DNA of 64,000 nucleotides from Martelella sp. AD-3 (GTDB lineage: Bacteria > Pseudomonadota > Alphaproteobacteria > Rhizobiales > Rhizobiaceae): positions 1,302,001 through 1,366,000 of the forward strand of contig NZ_CP014275.1 in assembly GCF_001578105.1 (NCBI RefSeq). Reading direction: 5' to 3'. Of the stretch, positions 1 through 9,643 are shown piece by piece; position 1 is the first letter of the stretch, and the number at the start of each line of letters is the position of its first letter. A program made the translations under genes and the position numbers. The notes below the pieces were generated by a model. That model did no database searches and was not told the DNA's origin. It worked only from the letters and a program-made list of their open reading frames with translations.

Positions 1-760
1 CCAGCATCTGCTTCATTGCGTTGCGCTCCAGCCCGTCCTGCGAACCGCAGAGATCGCAGGGGATGATGGGAAAGCGCATCACCTCGGCAAAGCGCGCCAG
101 ATCGTCTTCCGCCGCATAGGCAAGCGGGCGCAGAAGCGTCAGGTCTCCGTCATCGTTCAAGAGCTTGGCCGGCATGGTGGCAAGCCGGCCGCCGTGGAAG
201 AGGTTCATGAAAAAGGTTTCGAGAATGTCCTCGCGGTGGTGGCCGAGCACCAGCGCATCGCAGCCTTCCTCGCGTGCGATCCGGTAGAGATGGCCGCGCC
301 GGAGCCTCGAGCAGAGCGAGCAATAGGTGGAACCCGGCGAAAGCTTGTCGGTGACGATCGAATAGGTATCCTTGTATTCGATCCGGTATCTGACCCCGAG
401 CTTCTCGAGATAGCCGGGCAGAACATGTTTCGGAAAATTCGGCTGGCCCTGATCGAGATTGCAGGCAATGAGTTCGACCGGCAGCAGACCGCGCCATTTC
501 AGCTCCATCAGCACGGCGAGAAGCCCGTAACTGTCCTTGCCGCCCGAAAGCGCGACGAGCCAGCGCTTCTGCCCGTCCAGCATGGAAAAATCGGAGATCG
601 CCTGGCGCGCCTGTCGCAACAGCCGCTTGCGCAGCCGCTGAAAGCTGACGGAGGAGGGCGCATCGGCAAACAGCGCGCGGAAGGCGCCGTCTTCCGCCGT
701 GGTTTCCTCGAGGGTCTCTGCGTCGCTCATGGTCTCGTCACTTTCATTCAACATTTGCAT
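1..760 (-). CDS. ttcA: tRNA 2-thiocytidine(32) synthetase TtcA (3' part beyond window)
   Basis: TtcA thiolates cytidine 32 of certain tRNAs, using ATP and an oxygen-sensitive [4Fe-4S] cluster. Reading the minus strand, about 253 codons are open to the window edge, where the C-terminus is lost. An ATP-pyrophosphatase PP-loop SGGKDS lies near residues 72-77. The cluster-binding CxxC pairs that define TtcA lie near residues 147-150 (CSLC) and 235-238 (CDLC), and [12 protein letters not shown] is present between them. ATGs at 760, 754 and 730 are all in frame. I chose 760 because an AAGG sits about 7 bases upstream of it; 730 is a realistic alternative. The gene runs the same way as glsA, 16 bases downstream of its stop, so they may be co-transcribed. 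Confidence 0.93.
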   Translation of the reverse strand, partial: MQMLNESDETMSDAETLEETTAEDGAFRALFADAPSSVSFQRLRKRLLRQARQAISDFSMLDGQKRWLVALSGGKDSYGLLAVLMELKWRGLLPVELIACNLDQGQPNFPKHVLPGYLEKLGVRYRIEYKDTYSIVTDKLSPGSTYCSLCSRLRRGHLYRIAREEGCDALVLGHHREDILETFFMNLFHGGRLATMPAKLLNDDGDLTLLRPLAYAAEDDLARFAEVMRFPIIPCDLCGSQDGLERNAMKQML

Positions 761-776
761 TGCCGGACCTTGCCGT

Positions 777-1703
777 TCAGGTGCCGAACACCGACCAGCC
801 GGTGCGTGCGGCAAGCATTTCCAGCGCGATGCTGCCAAGCAGGGAATTGCCGGTCTCGTCAAGTCCCGGCGACCAGACGGCGATCGAGGCTCTGCCGGGG
901 GCAACGGCGAGAATGCCGCCGCCGACGCCTGATTTTCCCGGAAGGCCGACGCGGAAGGCGAAATCGCCGGAGCCGTCATAATGGCCGCAGGTCAGCATGA
1001 TCGCGCTGATGCGCCGTGCGCGCCTGGGCGAGACGACGGAAAAGCCCGTCAGCGGATTGGTGCCGCGATTGGCAAGGAACAGGCCGGCATGGGAAAGCTG
1101 GACGCAGTTCATGGCAAGCGCGCATTGGTGAAAATAGACGCCGAGGACATGGTCGACGGGGTGTTCAAGATTGTCGAAGCCGCGCATGAAATTGGCGAGC
1201 GCGAAATTGCGATAGCCGGTGCGCTGCTCGGATCGGGCCACCGCCTCGTCAATATAAAGGCTCTCGTCATTGGCGACATAATGCATGAAACGCAGGAACT
1301 CGCCGATTGCCTCGCGCGGGCGGTGGCCGGCCAGCACGATGTCGGAGACCACGATGGCGCCGGCATTGATGAAGGGATTGCGGGGGATGCCGTGCTCGTG
1401 CTCCAGCTGGATGATCGAGTTGAAGGCCGAGCCCGAGGGCTCGCGCCCGACGCGGCGCCAGATCGTCTCGCCCACCTTGCCGAGCGCGAGCGTCAGCATG
1501 AAGACCTTGGAAATGCTCTGGACCGAAAAGGCGGTCTCCGCATCGCCGGCGCGGTAGGTCGTGCCGTCGACGGTGGTGATCGCGATGCCGAGCTGCTTCG
1601 GGTCCACCTTGGCGAGCTCGGGAATATAGTCCGCCACCTTGCCCTCGCCGAGTCGGGGAGAAAGATCGCGCACAATGTCGTCGGCAATGGCCTGCAGGTC
1701 CAT
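777..1703 (-). CDS. glsA: glutaminase A
   Basis: This 308-residue protein is a serine-type glutaminase (beta-lactamase-like fold) that hydrolyses glutamine to glutamate and ammonia. The catalytic SxxK is seen as SISK near residues 63-66. Other family signatures are NPFINAGAI and a C-terminal [15 protein letters not shown] segment. The ATG at 1703 was chosen over upstream in-frame codons because GAGAGG lies just before it and the protein then starts at the usual position ([11 protein letters not shown]). Length is normal for the family. It lies downstream of rpsD but behind a hairpin terminator, so it probably has its own promoter. Confidence 0.93.
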   Translation of the reverse strand: MDLQAIADDIVRDLSPRLGEGKVADYIPELAKVDPKQLGIAITTVDGTTYRAGDAETAFSVQSISKVFMLTLALGKVGETIWRRVGREPSGSAFNSIIQLEHEHGIPRNPFINAGAIVVSDIVLAGHRPREAIGEFLRFMHYVANDESLYIDEAVARSEQRTGYRNFALANFMRGFDNLEHPVDHVLGVYFHQCALAMNCVQLSHAGLFLANRGTNPLTGFSVVSPRRARRISAIMLTCGHYDGSGDFAFRVGLPGKSGVGGGILAVAPGRASIAVWSPGLDETGNSLLGSIALEMLAARTGWSVFGT

Positions 1704-1754
1704 GGTCGTCCTCTCGGGGTTTGATACCCACACTAAACGCAACATGCGCCGGAC

Positions 1755-1784
1755 AAAAGAAAAGCCGCCCCGATGGAGCGGCTT
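1755..1784 (-). terminator. Rho-independent terminator of rpsD
   Basis: On the minus strand a 7-bp stem (AAGCCGC / GCGGCTT, 1762-1784) with a 9-base loop is followed by TTTCTTTTG. It starts about 30 bases after the rpsD stop codon. Confidence 0.75.
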
Positions 1785-1811
1785 CTCGAAATGCAATCCG
1801 CGTGAGAAAAA

Positions 1812-2429
1812 TCAGCGCGAATAGAACTCGACGACGAGGTTCGGTTCCATGATGACCGGGTAGGGGATATCGGCAAGCGCCGGAACCCGTACGTAGGTCG
1901 CAACCATCTTGGAATGATCGGCGTCGATATATTCCGGAACGTCGCGCTCGGCGAGCTGGGTTGCCTCGAGAACGCTTGCAAGCTGCTTGGAGCGCTCGCG
2001 AACCTCGATGACATCGCCCGGCTGGCAGCGGTAGGAGCCGATGTTGACCCTGGTGCCGTTGACCGTGACGTGGCCGTGGTTGACGAACTGACGGGCGGCG
2101 AAGACCGTCGGAACGAACTTGGCGCGGTAGATGATCGCGTCGAGGCGGCTTTCCAAGAGGCCGACCAGGTTTTCACCGGTGTCGCCCTTGCGGCGGTTGG
2201 CTTCCTCGAAGATGGCCAGGAACTGCTTTTCGCGCAGTTCGCCGTAATAGCCCTTCAGCTTCTGCTTGGCGCGCAGCTGCACGCCGAAGTCGGAAAGCTT
2301 GCCCTTGCGGCGCTGACCGTGCTGACCGGGGCCGTATTCGCGGCGGTTGACCGGGGACTTCGGACGGCCCCAGATGTTTTCGCCCATACGGCGGTCGATT
2401 TTATGCTTGGACGATTCGCGCTTGCTCAT
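1812..2429 (-). CDS. rpsD: 30S ribosomal protein S4
   Basis: S4 binds 16S rRNA early in assembly of the small subunit and in many bacteria represses its own mRNA. The 205-residue product has the family N-terminus ([20 protein letters not shown]), an S4 RNA-binding domain around residues 95-160 ([28 protein letters not shown]) and the usual C-terminal [21 protein letters not shown] precedes the ATG. It is a single-gene unit with its own terminator downstream. Confidence 0.98.
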   Translation of the reverse strand: MSKRESSKHKIDRRMGENIWGRPKSPVNRREYGPGQHGQRRKGKLSDFGVQLRAKQKLKGYYGELREKQFLAIFEEANRRKGDTGENLVGLLESRLDAIIYRAKFVPTVFAARQFVNHGHVTVNGTRVNIGSYRCQPGDVIEVRERSKQLASVLEATQLAERDVPEYIDADHSKMVATYVRVPALADIPYPVIMEPNLVVEFYSR

Positions 2430-2446
2430 CGTATTTCCTTTAAGTC

Positions 2447-2476
2447 ATAACAAAAGAACCGGCCTTCGCCGGCTCC
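2447..2476 (-). promoter_or_regulatory. hairpin plus T-run in the rpsD leader
   Basis: About 30 bases upstream of rpsD, transcribed toward it, a 5-bp GC stem (CCGGC, loop GAAG, GCCGG) is followed by TTCTTTTGTTATG, which looks like a small terminator or attenuator. No gene upstream on this strand needs a terminator, so a leader element of rpsD is the simpler reading. The rest of the 295-base gap 2430-2724 shows nothing else I can name. Confidence 0.35.
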
Positions 2477-2724
2477 AAGGAAACACGCCCTCCTTTGGTT
2501 CCTCCCGAGGGAAGATCCTGACAGGTTTTCGCGGAAAAAAGCGCCCGGAAAACCACGGGACATGTCGGTGAAACATCGGCCCAAGGCCGTTGTTGGCGCG
2601 GAGATAGTCGGGTTTTGCCGAAAAGTCAACGGCAAAGCTGGCCCCATAGACCCGGCAGCCATGGACTTTGCGGGTCCGGGCGTGATTTAACCGGCGTCAG
2701 TGATTTCAAACAGGATTTCAGCAG

Positions 2725-3552
2725 ATGAATTTGACTCCCGAAACGCTCGACGCCATTGCCGGGCTGATGCGCGACGCCGCCAAACAAGAGATCCTGCCGC
2801 GCTTTCGCAAGCTGGGCGATGAGGACGTGGCGGAGAAGACCGAGGCGAGCGATCTCGTCACCATCGCCGATACCGGCGCGGAACGGGTGATCAAGGCCGG
2901 CATCGAGAAGATCCTGCCCGAAGCCGTCTTCATCGGCGAGGAGGGCGTTGCCGCCGACCCGTCGCTGCTTGCCAAACTGAAGGATGCCGAGCTTGCCGTG
3001 GTTGTCGATCCGATCGACGGCACGTTCAACTTTGCCCACGGCATTTCCGCCTTTGGCGTCATGGTCGCGGTCGTTTCGAGAGGAGAGACGGTGGCAGGGC
3101 TGATCTACGATCCGATGGGCGATGATTTCATGATCGCGGAAAAGGGCGGCGGCACATGGCTGAAGCGGGCAGACGGTTCGTCGAGCCGGATGAAGGTCGC
3201 CGCGCCCGTCGCGCTTCCGGAAATGCTGGGCACGGCCTCGGTCGCCTTCATGCCGAACGAGAAGCGGGCCAAGCTGCTGGCGAACACCGTGAAACTGCGC
3301 TTTGCCGCAAGCTATCGCTGTGCCGCCGTGGAATACCGCGCCTTCGCCGCCGGCGGCCTGCACTTCGTCACCTATTTCAAGCTGATGCCCTGGGACCACC
3401 TGGCCGGCGTGCTGATCGGCCAGGAGGCCGGCGGCTACATCGCCCGCTATGACGGCTCGCCCTACCGGCCCGATCACCTCGACGGCGGCATTCTCGGCGC
3501 GCCCGACGAGGAGAGCTGGCGGGAACTGCGGGAGAAGGTCTTTTCGCTGTAA
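2725..3552 (+). CDS. inositol monophosphatase family protein
   Basis: This is a Mg2+/Li+-dependent phosphatase-superfamily protein of 275 residues. It carries the metal-binding motifs GEE (near 71-73) and DPIDGT (near 95-100) and the C-terminal WDHLAGVLIGQEAGG. The substrate cannot be read from the sequence: relatives act on inositol-1-phosphate, histidinol-phosphate or sugar phosphates. No partner genes point to a pathway. It stands alone between divergent rpsD and a convergent transporter gene, and ends at a shared terminator. Confidence 0.88.
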   Translation: MNLTPETLDAIAGLMRDAAKQEILPRFRKLGDEDVAEKTEASDLVTIADTGAERVIKAGIEKILPEAVFIGEEGVAADPSLLAKLKDAELAVVVDPIDGTFNFAHGISAFGVMVAVVSRGETVAGLIYDPMGDDFMIAEKGGGTWLKRADGSSSRMKVAAPVALPEMLGTASVAFMPNEKRAKLLANTVKLRFAASYRCAAVEYRAFAAGGLHFVTYFKLMPWDHLAGVLIGQEAGGYIARYDGSPYRPDHLDGGILGAPDEESWRELREKVFSL

Positions 3553-3571
3553 GGAAAGAGCCGACCGGAAG

Positions 3572-3599
3572 AAAAAGGCGCCCCGCGAGGCGCCTTTTT
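3572..3599. terminator. bidirectional terminator between convergent genes
   Basis: An A-run, the stem GGCGCC...GGCGCC and a T-run form a hairpin that works in both directions. It lies between the stop codons of the phosphatase gene (plus) and the MFS gene (minus). Confidence 0.85.
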
Positions 3600-3603
3600 C
3601 TCT

Positions 3604-4854
3604 TCAGACTTCGGGGTTATGCGGCTGCATCAGCTTGCCTTTTTCCGCAATCAGCGTGAAGCCGAGGGCGATGACGCCGAAGATGAAGAAACCGGCGATC
3701 ATAGGCGTCGTTGTGCCGTTGAAGGAAAGGCCGATCACCGCCCCGAGCAGCGCTGAGCCTGCCGTGCTGGCGAAGCCGAGGATCGAGGACGCCGCGCCCG
3801 CCACATGGCCGAGCGGCTCCATCGCCAGCGCGTTGAAGTTCGGCGCGATCCAGCCGAACTGGAACCACGCAACGGCGAAGATGACGTAGAAGACGAAGAA
3901 CGGCATGGCGCCGGCAAAGATCAGGTCGATCGCCAGCCAGACGCCGTTGGTCACAACGAAGCCGATCAACGCGCCGTGCGAAAGCCTGCGCATGCCGATC
4001 CTGCCGACAATCCGCGAATTGGCGAGCGAGGAACCCGCCATGATGATGCCGATGCCGGCAAAGGCGAGGGGGAACAGCGTGCCAAGTCCGTAGATGTCGA
4101 CATAGACCTGCTGCGCCGAGGTCACGAAGCCGAAGATGCAGGCCATGATGAAGGTGGTCGCAAGCGTGTAGAACAGCGCAACGCGGTTGCTCAGCACATA
4201 GGCGAAACTGTGCAGCACCGCCTTCGGCGTCAGTTCGATCACGTCTTCGGGGTGCTGGGTTTCCGGCAGGCGGAACGTGACCCAGAAGAAATTGCCGAGC
4301 GCTGCGAGCCCGAGGAAAACGAAGACCAGATGCCAGTCCCCGAACAGCATGATCGTCTGGCCGATCGACGGCGCGATCACCGGAATGATCATGAATACCA
4401 TCATGATCAGCGACATGATCTCGGCCATCTTGCGGCCGCCGTAAAGGTCGCGCACGACCGCGACGGAGATGACGCGGGTTGCGGCGGCGCCGAGCCCCTG
4501 ACAGAAGCGCACGACAAGCATCATGGTGAAGCTCGGCACGAAGGCACAGAAAACCGCGCCGATGAAATAGATCACCAGGCCGACAAGCAGCGGCAGCTTG
4601 CGCCCGAACCGGTCCGCCAGAGGGCCATAGGCAAGCTGCGCCACGCCGAAGCCCAGCACATAGGACGTGATGATGAACTGATGCTGGTTTTCGGCCTCGA
4701 CGCCGAGGCTGGCGCCGATCTGCTTGAGGCCCGGCAGCATGATGTCGATGGCCAGCGCGTTGAGCGCCATCAGCCCCGCCATCATCGCGACCAGTTCCCA
4801 TTTGCCGGGCGCCTTGCGCACCAGAGGTCCCGCACTTTGTAATGTCTCTGTCAC
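3604..4854 (-). CDS. MFS drug-resistance transporter, Bcr/CflA type
   Basis: This is a 416-residue inner-membrane proton-coupled exporter with about 12 hydrophobic segments. The Bcr/CflA features are ALAIDIMLPGLKQIGASL in helix 1 and the loop motif GPLADRFGRKLPLL after helix 2. Helix 4-5 carries FCQGLGAAATRVISVAVVRDLY. The start is taken as GTG at 4854, with AGGA 9 bases upstream; a longer reading to 4941 would add a hydrophobic stretch unusual for the family. The substrate is unknown. The next gene on the strand, grxD, is 129 bases upstream, so linkage is uncertain. Confidence 0.88.
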   Translation of the reverse strand: MTETLQSAGPLVRKAPGKWELVAMMAGLMALNALAIDIMLPGLKQIGASLGVEAENQHQFIITSYVLGFGVAQLAYGPLADRFGRKLPLLVGLVIYFIGAVFCAFVPSFTMMLVVRFCQGLGAAATRVISVAVVRDLYGGRKMAEIMSLIMMVFMIIPVIAPSIGQTIMLFGDWHLVFVFLGLAALGNFFWVTFRLPETQHPEDVIELTPKAVLHSFAYVLSNRVALFYTLATTFIMACIFGFVTSAQQVYVDIYGLGTLFPLAFAGIGIIMAGSSLANSRIVGRIGMRRLSHGALIGFVVTNGVWLAIDLIFAGAMPFFVFYVIFAVAWFQFGWIAPNFNALAMEPLGHVAGAASSILGFASTAGSALLGAVIGLSFNGTTTPMIAGFFIFGVIALGFTLIAEKGKLMQPHNPEV

Positions 4855-4983
4855 AACGATTAATCCTGAAAGCAAAATAAGGCGCCGCATGCGCGACGCC
4901 CGTTCCTGAAGGCCTGCAAAATGCTGTCCGGGCAGCCGCATGGGCGCCTGCCCGCCGGGACAAACCCTGCCGGTGACCGGCGC

Positions 4984-5319
4984 CTATGCCGCGCCGCGCA
5001 CCGCCACGCCCTTGGAGGACAGATGTTCCTGCAGCTCTCCGGCCTGGAACATCTCGCGCACGATATCACAGCCGCCGACGAACTCGCCCTTCACGTAAAG
5101 CTGGGGAATGGTCGGCCAGTTGGGGTAATCCTTGATTCCCTGACGCAGATCGCCGTCGGCCAGCACGTTGATGCCTTTGTAGTCGACGCCGAGATAGTCG
5201 AGAATCTGCACGACCTGTCCGGAGAAACCGCACTGCGGAAACTGCGGGGTTCCCTTCATGAAGACGACGACATCGTTCCCGTCGACTTCGCTTTTGATGT
5301 AGGTGTTGATGTCACTCAT
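4984..5319 (-). CDS. grxD: monothiol glutaredoxin (Grx4 type)
   Basis: This 111-residue monothiol glutaredoxin carries or delivers [2Fe-2S] clusters and works with BolA-family proteins in iron sensing and cluster delivery. The active site CGFS starts at residue 30, and the glutathione-binding [19 protein letters not shown] follows. AAAGGA lies upstream of the ATG at 5319, and this start gives the standard N-terminus. Its likely partner, a bolA-like gene, is encoded 153 bases upstream on the same strand. Confidence 0.96.
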   Translation of the reverse strand: MSDINTYIKSEVDGNDVVVFMKGTPQFPQCGFSGQVVQILDYLGVDYKGINVLADGDLRQGIKDYPNWPTIPQLYVKGEFVGGCDIVREMFQAGELQEHLSSKGVAVRGAA

Positions 5320-5472
5320 GGGCAATCCTTTCACATACGGGTTCAAGGTCCGCAGCGTTTATTTGCTTTCAGCATATAATCGATCGATTGACAACCGCCA
5401 AGTCCAAAGCACGTGAAACCGGCGAAAATCAATCATTGCCGGCATTCGTCGAAAAACCGTCGGCGGGCTCCG

Positions 5473-5706
5473 CTATTGCGGAGCCGATGTCTGCAGGGCC
5501 AGCGCATGCAGCACGCCGCCCATATTCCCCTTCAGGGCGTCGTAGACCATCTGATGCTGCTGCACCCTGGTCTTGCCCCTGAAGCTTTCCGACACGACCT
5601 CGGCGGCGAAATGATCGCCGTCGCCCGCCAGATCCCTGATCGTGACCGTGGCGTCGGGAATGGCTGCCTTGATCATGTCTTCGATTTCGCCCGCGCTCAT
5701 TGCCAT
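5473..5706 (-). CDS. BolA/IbaG family protein
   Basis: This small BolA-fold protein of 77 residues is expected to form a [2Fe-2S]-bridged heterodimer with the monothiol glutaredoxin encoded next to it. Visible family features are the N-terminal EIEDMIKAAIPDA, the FAAEVVSESFRGKTRVQQHQ core with the conserved His, and VYDALKGNMGGVLHALAL. The start at 5706 has GAGGAG upstream, and the gene begins 2 bases after the purL stop, so it is translated from the same mRNA. The order purL-bolA-grxD is, from memory, common in rhizobia. Confidence 0.93.
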   Translation of the reverse strand: MAMSAGEIEDMIKAAIPDATVTIRDLAGDGDHFAAEVVSESFRGKTRVQQHQMVYDALKGNMGGVLHALALQTSAPQ

Positions 5707-5708
5707 GT

Positions 5709-7970
5709 TCAGTGCTCCTCGCTTGCCGCCGGTTCTTCCGCCGACGGGCCGTTGCCGCCTGCCGCGGACATGAAGCGAGGGAACCACATTTCGTGGGTCT
5801 CGCGCAACTCCTTGACGGAGACGGAAACCAGCTCGTCGATCACGAGCGCGTCACCCTCGACCTTGCCGAGACGGCGGAACTGCACGCCGCTGCCTTCCGC
5901 CGAAGCGCAGACGAAGTTGCCGTATTCGGCGGGCACCGTGATCACGTAGCGGGCCTGATCCTCGCCGAAGAGCAGGGCATGGGGCAGGCCGCGGGCCTGT
6001 TCGACGCTCAGTTTCATGCCCTTGCCGGCGGCCATGCACATCTCGGCAAGCGTGACGGCAAGGCCGCCGGTGGAAATGTCGTGGCAGGCGGTGACCTGGC
6101 CATTGGTGATCGCCGAGCGGACGAAATTGCCGTTGCGGCGCTCGACATAGAGATCAACCGCCGGCGCCGGACCGTCGATGAGGCCGAGCACGTCGCGCAT
6201 ATAGGCGGTGGCGCCAAGGTGGTCGCCGTCGGCGCCGATGAGAATCACATGGTCGCCTTCCGAAAAGGAGCCGATTCGCGCCATCCTGCGCCAGTCTGCA
6301 ATCAACCCGACCCCGCCGATGGTGGGCGTCGGCAGGATCGCCTCGCCATTGGTCTCGTTGTAAAGCGAGACGTTGCCGGAAACGATCGGGAAGTCGAGCG
6401 CGCGGCAGGCCTCGCCGATGCCCTCGATCGCCTTGACGAACTGGCCCATGATCTCCGGCTTCTCCGGATTGCCGAAATTGAGATTGTCGGTTGCCGCCAG
6501 CGGCTCCGCGCCGGTGGCGGTGATGTTGCGCCAGCATTCGGCAACCGCCTGCTTGCCCCCCTCGAAGGGGTCGGCCTCGACGTAATGCGGGGTCACGTCG
6601 CAGGAAAAGGCGAGCGCCTTGACCGGGTGGCCGTCGACGCGCACGACGCCGGCATCGCCGCCGGGGATCTGCAGCGAGTTGCCCTGGATCAGGGTGTCAT
6701 ACTGCTCATAGACCCAGCGCCGGCTCGACTGGTTCGGGCCGCCGATGATTTTCAGAAGCGCGGCGTTGTAGTCATTCGGCGCCTCGACGAGATGGGCGGG
6801 CAGTTCGCCGCGCCTGTCCGGCTCGCGCCAGGGACGGTCATATTCCGGCGCCTCGTCGCCCAGTTCCTTGATCGGCAGGTTGGCAACCTCCTCGCCCTGG
6901 TGCAGCACGCGGAACCGCAAATCATCGGTGGTCTTGCCGACGATGGCGAAGTCGAGGCCCCATTTGCGGAAGATCGCCTCGGCTTCCTCTTCCTTTTCCG
7001 GGTCGAGAACCATCAGCATGCGCTCCTGGCTCTCCGACAGCATCATCTCGTAGGCCGTCATCTCGGTCTCGCGCACCGGCACCCGATCGAGATCGAGTTC
7101 GACGCCGAGATTGCCCTTGGCCCCCATTTCGACGGCCGAACAGGTAAGCCCCGCCGCGCCCATGTCCTGGATCGCGATCACCGCGCCGGTCTGCATCAGT
7201 TCCATGCAGGCTTCCAGCAGGCATTTTTCGGTAAAGGGGTCGCCGACCTGCACGGTCGGGCGCTTTTCCTCGATGTCCTCGTCGAATTCGGCGGATGCCA
7301 TGGTCGCCCCGCCGACGCCGTCGCGACCGGTCTTCGCGCCGAGATAGACGACCGGCAGGCCGACGCCCTTGGCCTCGGAATAGAAGATGGCGTCAGTGCG
7401 GGCGATGCCGGCGGCAAAGGCGTTGACGAGATTATTGCCGTTGTAGCGGGCGTCGAACTCCACTTCGCCGCCGACGGTCGGCACGCCGAAGGAATTGCCG
7501 TAGCCGCCGACGCCGGCAACGACGCCGGACACCAGATGCCGGGTCTTGGGATGGTCCGGCGCGCCGAAGCGCAGCGCATTCATGGCCGCAACCGGGCGCG
7601 CGCCCATGGTAAAGATGTCGCGCAATATGCCGCCGACCCCGGTTGCCGCCCCCTGATAGGGCTCGATATAGGAGGGGTGATTGTGGCTTTCCATCTTGAA
7701 GACGACGCAGTCGCCGTCATCGATGTCGACGATGCCGGCATTTTCGCCCGGCCCCTGGATAACCCGCCGCCCGGTGGTCGGCAGGGTTCTCAGCCAGCGC
7801 TTCGAGGACTTGTAGGAGCAGTGCTCGTTCCACATCGCGGAGAAGATACCGAGTTCGGTGAAGGTCGGCTCGCGGCCGATAAGCTCCAGAACCCGCTCAT
7901 ATTCGTCCGGCTTCAGTCCGTGGGCTTCGACGAGTTCAGGCGTGATCGCCTGAGTGTTGGAAAGTGTCAT
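5709..7970 (-). CDS. purL: phosphoribosylformylglycinamidine synthase subunit PurL
   Basis: PurL is the ATP-dependent synthase subunit that converts FGAR to FGAM in purine synthesis, acting with PurQ and PurS. The 753-residue length fits the small-type PurL. Recognisable segments are [15 protein letters not shown] near the N-terminus, [11 protein letters not shown], the metal/ATP-binding [31 protein letters not shown], and [18 protein letters not shown] in the C-terminal half. The start at 7970 (MTLSNTQ) is preferred over a longer form because it matches the usual N-terminus, although no strong ribosome site precedes it. Confidence 0.96.
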   Translation of the reverse strand: MTLSNTQAITPELVEAHGLKPDEYERVLELIGREPTFTELGIFSAMWNEHCSYKSSKRWLRTLPTTGRRVIQGPGENAGIVDIDDGDCVVFKMESHNHPSYIEPYQGAATGVGGILRDIFTMGARPVAAMNALRFGAPDHPKTRHLVSGVVAGVGGYGNSFGVPTVGGEVEFDARYNGNNLVNAFAAGIARTDAIFYSEAKGVGLPVVYLGAKTGRDGVGGATMASAEFDEDIEEKRPTVQVGDPFTEKCLLEACMELMQTGAVIAIQDMGAAGLTCSAVEMGAKGNLGVELDLDRVPVRETEMTAYEMMLSESQERMLMVLDPEKEEEAEAIFRKWGLDFAIVGKTTDDLRFRVLHQGEEVANLPIKELGDEAPEYDRPWREPDRRGELPAHLVEAPNDYNAALLKIIGGPNQSSRRWVYEQYDTLIQGNSLQIPGGDAGVVRVDGHPVKALAFSCDVTPHYVEADPFEGGKQAVAECWRNITATGAEPLAATDNLNFGNPEKPEIMGQFVKAIEGIGEACRALDFPIVSGNVSLYNETNGEAILPTPTIGGVGLIADWRRMARIGSFSEGDHVILIGADGDHLGATAYMRDVLGLIDGPAPAVDLYVERRNGNFVRSAITNGQVTACHDISTGGLAVTLAEMCMAAGKGMKLSVEQARGLPHALLFGEDQARYVITVPAEYGNFVCASAEGSGVQFRRLGKVEGDALVIDELVSVSVKELRETHEMWFPRFMSAAGGNGPSAEEPAASEEH

Positions 7971-8084
7971 GAGACAAGAGCATCCCGCATTGGTTTTCGA
8001 CGTTCGGCGCTTTTCGCCACTCAATAAAGCGGTTCAGGCCGAAATGGAAGCTTCTCCGCCGCTGCTGCACGGTTTTCCGGCGCT

Positions 8085-9539
8085 TCAGCCCCGCCAGTAC
8101 ATCGGCATCAGGATGACGGCGACGGTGAGAATTTCGAGACGACCGAGCAGCATCAGCACCGACAGAAGGTAGAGCTCCGGATCGGCGAAGCTCGAGAAAT
8201 TGCCGGAGGGGCCGATGATATTGCCGAGACCCGGGCCGACATTCGAAAGCGCCGTCAGAACGGCCGATGTCGCCGTGATCAGGTCATAGCCGAAGGCGGC
8301 CATGGCGAGGCTGCCGAAGGCCCACAGAAGAATATAGGCCGTGAAGAACATCGAGACGGCGCGCTGCGTCTCCGAATCGACGCTCAGACGGCCGTAGCGG
8401 ATCGAGTAGACGGCATTCGGGTAGATCAGTTTCTTCATGCCGGTGGACAGCATGTTGTAGAGAATCAGGAAGCGGTAGGACTTGATGCCGCCGGCTGTGG
8501 AGCCGGAGCACCCGCCCATGAAGGTGAGGAAGAAGACCATCACCACGGCAAACGCCCCCCAGGCGGTGTAGTCGGTGCTGGCGAAACCCGTGGTCGACAG
8601 GATGGAGGACACGTTGAACAGCGACTGGACCAGCGCGTTGACGAAGTCCATTTGCCCGTCGAGGCTGATATAGAGCGCCAGAAGGAAGGCCGCTATCGCC
8701 AGATAGGACAGAAACAGGATGATCTGCGGGTCGCGCAGCGTATCGAGGCGGCCGCGGACCACGAACAGGATCAGGATAGAGAAGGGCAGGCTGCACAGTG
8801 TCATGAAGAAGCTTGCGATCAGGAGCAGCCTCGGATTGTCGAAATAGCCGAACGACGCGTCATGCGTCGAGAAGCCGCCTGTCGCCACCGTCGTCAGCGC
8901 ATGATTGACGGCATCGAAATGCGACATGCCTGCCAGGTCATAGGAGACGGCGCAGGCAATGGTGATGCCGACATAGATGGCCAGGAACGCCCTGGTGAAA
9001 CTTGCCATGCGGGCGAAGGGCTTGTCGCTCGTGTCCGATGATTCCATCTTGAAGAAGGCCATCCCGCCGATGCGCAGGAAGGGCAGGATGAAGAGCCCGA
9101 GGGCGACGATGCCGATGCCGCCCATCCATTGCAGCAGCGAGCGCCAGAGCAGGAGGCCGGGCGCGGCGTCGTCCAGGCCTGTCAGGACCGTGGAGCCCGT
9201 GGTGGTGATGGCCGAGACGGCCTCGAACAGCGCCTGGGCGAAGGTCAGGTCTTCGCGCGCGAGGAAGATCGGGATCGAGCCGACCAGCGCGAAGGTCATC
9301 CACAGGAGGTTGACGAGAAAAAAGCCGAGCCTGCGGCTGAAAGGCGGGGGATTGCCGCGCATGGCGACGGCGGTGACGACGCTGGTGCCGCCCACCATGA
9401 AGCCGCAGATGGCGAAGACCTGCCAGTCGTCATTGGCATAATAGAGGTCGGCCATGGCCGGCACGAACATGGCGGCGGCAAGGTAGATCCCGCAAATGGC
9501 CGCGATATAGAAAGCAGACCGCAATAGAGTGGCGTTCAA
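8085..9539 (-). CDS. trkH: potassium uptake protein, TrkH family
   Basis: This is a 484-residue inner-membrane K+ translocating subunit with four pore-loop repeats. Selectivity-filter-like segments are AITTTGSTVLTGL, ALTTVATGGFSTHD, LSTTGFAST and LSNVGPGLGN. About ten or more hydrophobic helices are evident, and GGCSGSTAGGIKSYR follows the third pore loop as in TrkH. It needs a cytosolic TrkA-type regulator, which is not encoded nearby. It stands alone, divergent from ilvA. Confidence 0.93.
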   Translation of the reverse strand: MNATLLRSAFYIAAICGIYLAAAMFVPAMADLYYANDDWQVFAICGFMVGGTSVVTAVAMRGNPPPFSRRLGFFLVNLLWMTFALVGSIPIFLAREDLTFAQALFEAVSAITTTGSTVLTGLDDAAPGLLLWRSLLQWMGGIGIVALGLFILPFLRIGGMAFFKMESSDTSDKPFARMASFTRAFLAIYVGITIACAVSYDLAGMSHFDAVNHALTTVATGGFSTHDASFGYFDNPRLLLIASFFMTLCSLPFSILILFVVRGRLDTLRDPQIILFLSYLAIAAFLLALYISLDGQMDFVNALVQSLFNVSSILSTTGFASTDYTAWGAFAVVMVFFLTFMGGCSGSTAGGIKSYRFLILYNMLSTGMKKLIYPNAVYSIRYGRLSVDSETQRAVSMFFTAYILLWAFGSLAMAAFGYDLITATSAVLTALSNVGPGLGNIIGPSGNFSSFADPELYLLSVLMLLGRLEILTVAVILMPMYWRG

Positions 9540-9643
9540 GGAGACCGTACCCTGTCATACTCTGTGTCATCAGCGGGGTTTTTCCAAACCCGTGATCTAT
9601 GCCATAGCGGTGTAGCGGCACAAACTCAATGGGAAGCAGAAGA

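Noticed and set aside
5700..8027. A 775-codon open frame on the plus strand opposite purL
   Set aside because: It is the antisense shadow of purL in GC-rich DNA; residue content is Arg/His/Asp-rich with no family resemblance, while the minus strand encodes an unmistakable PurL.
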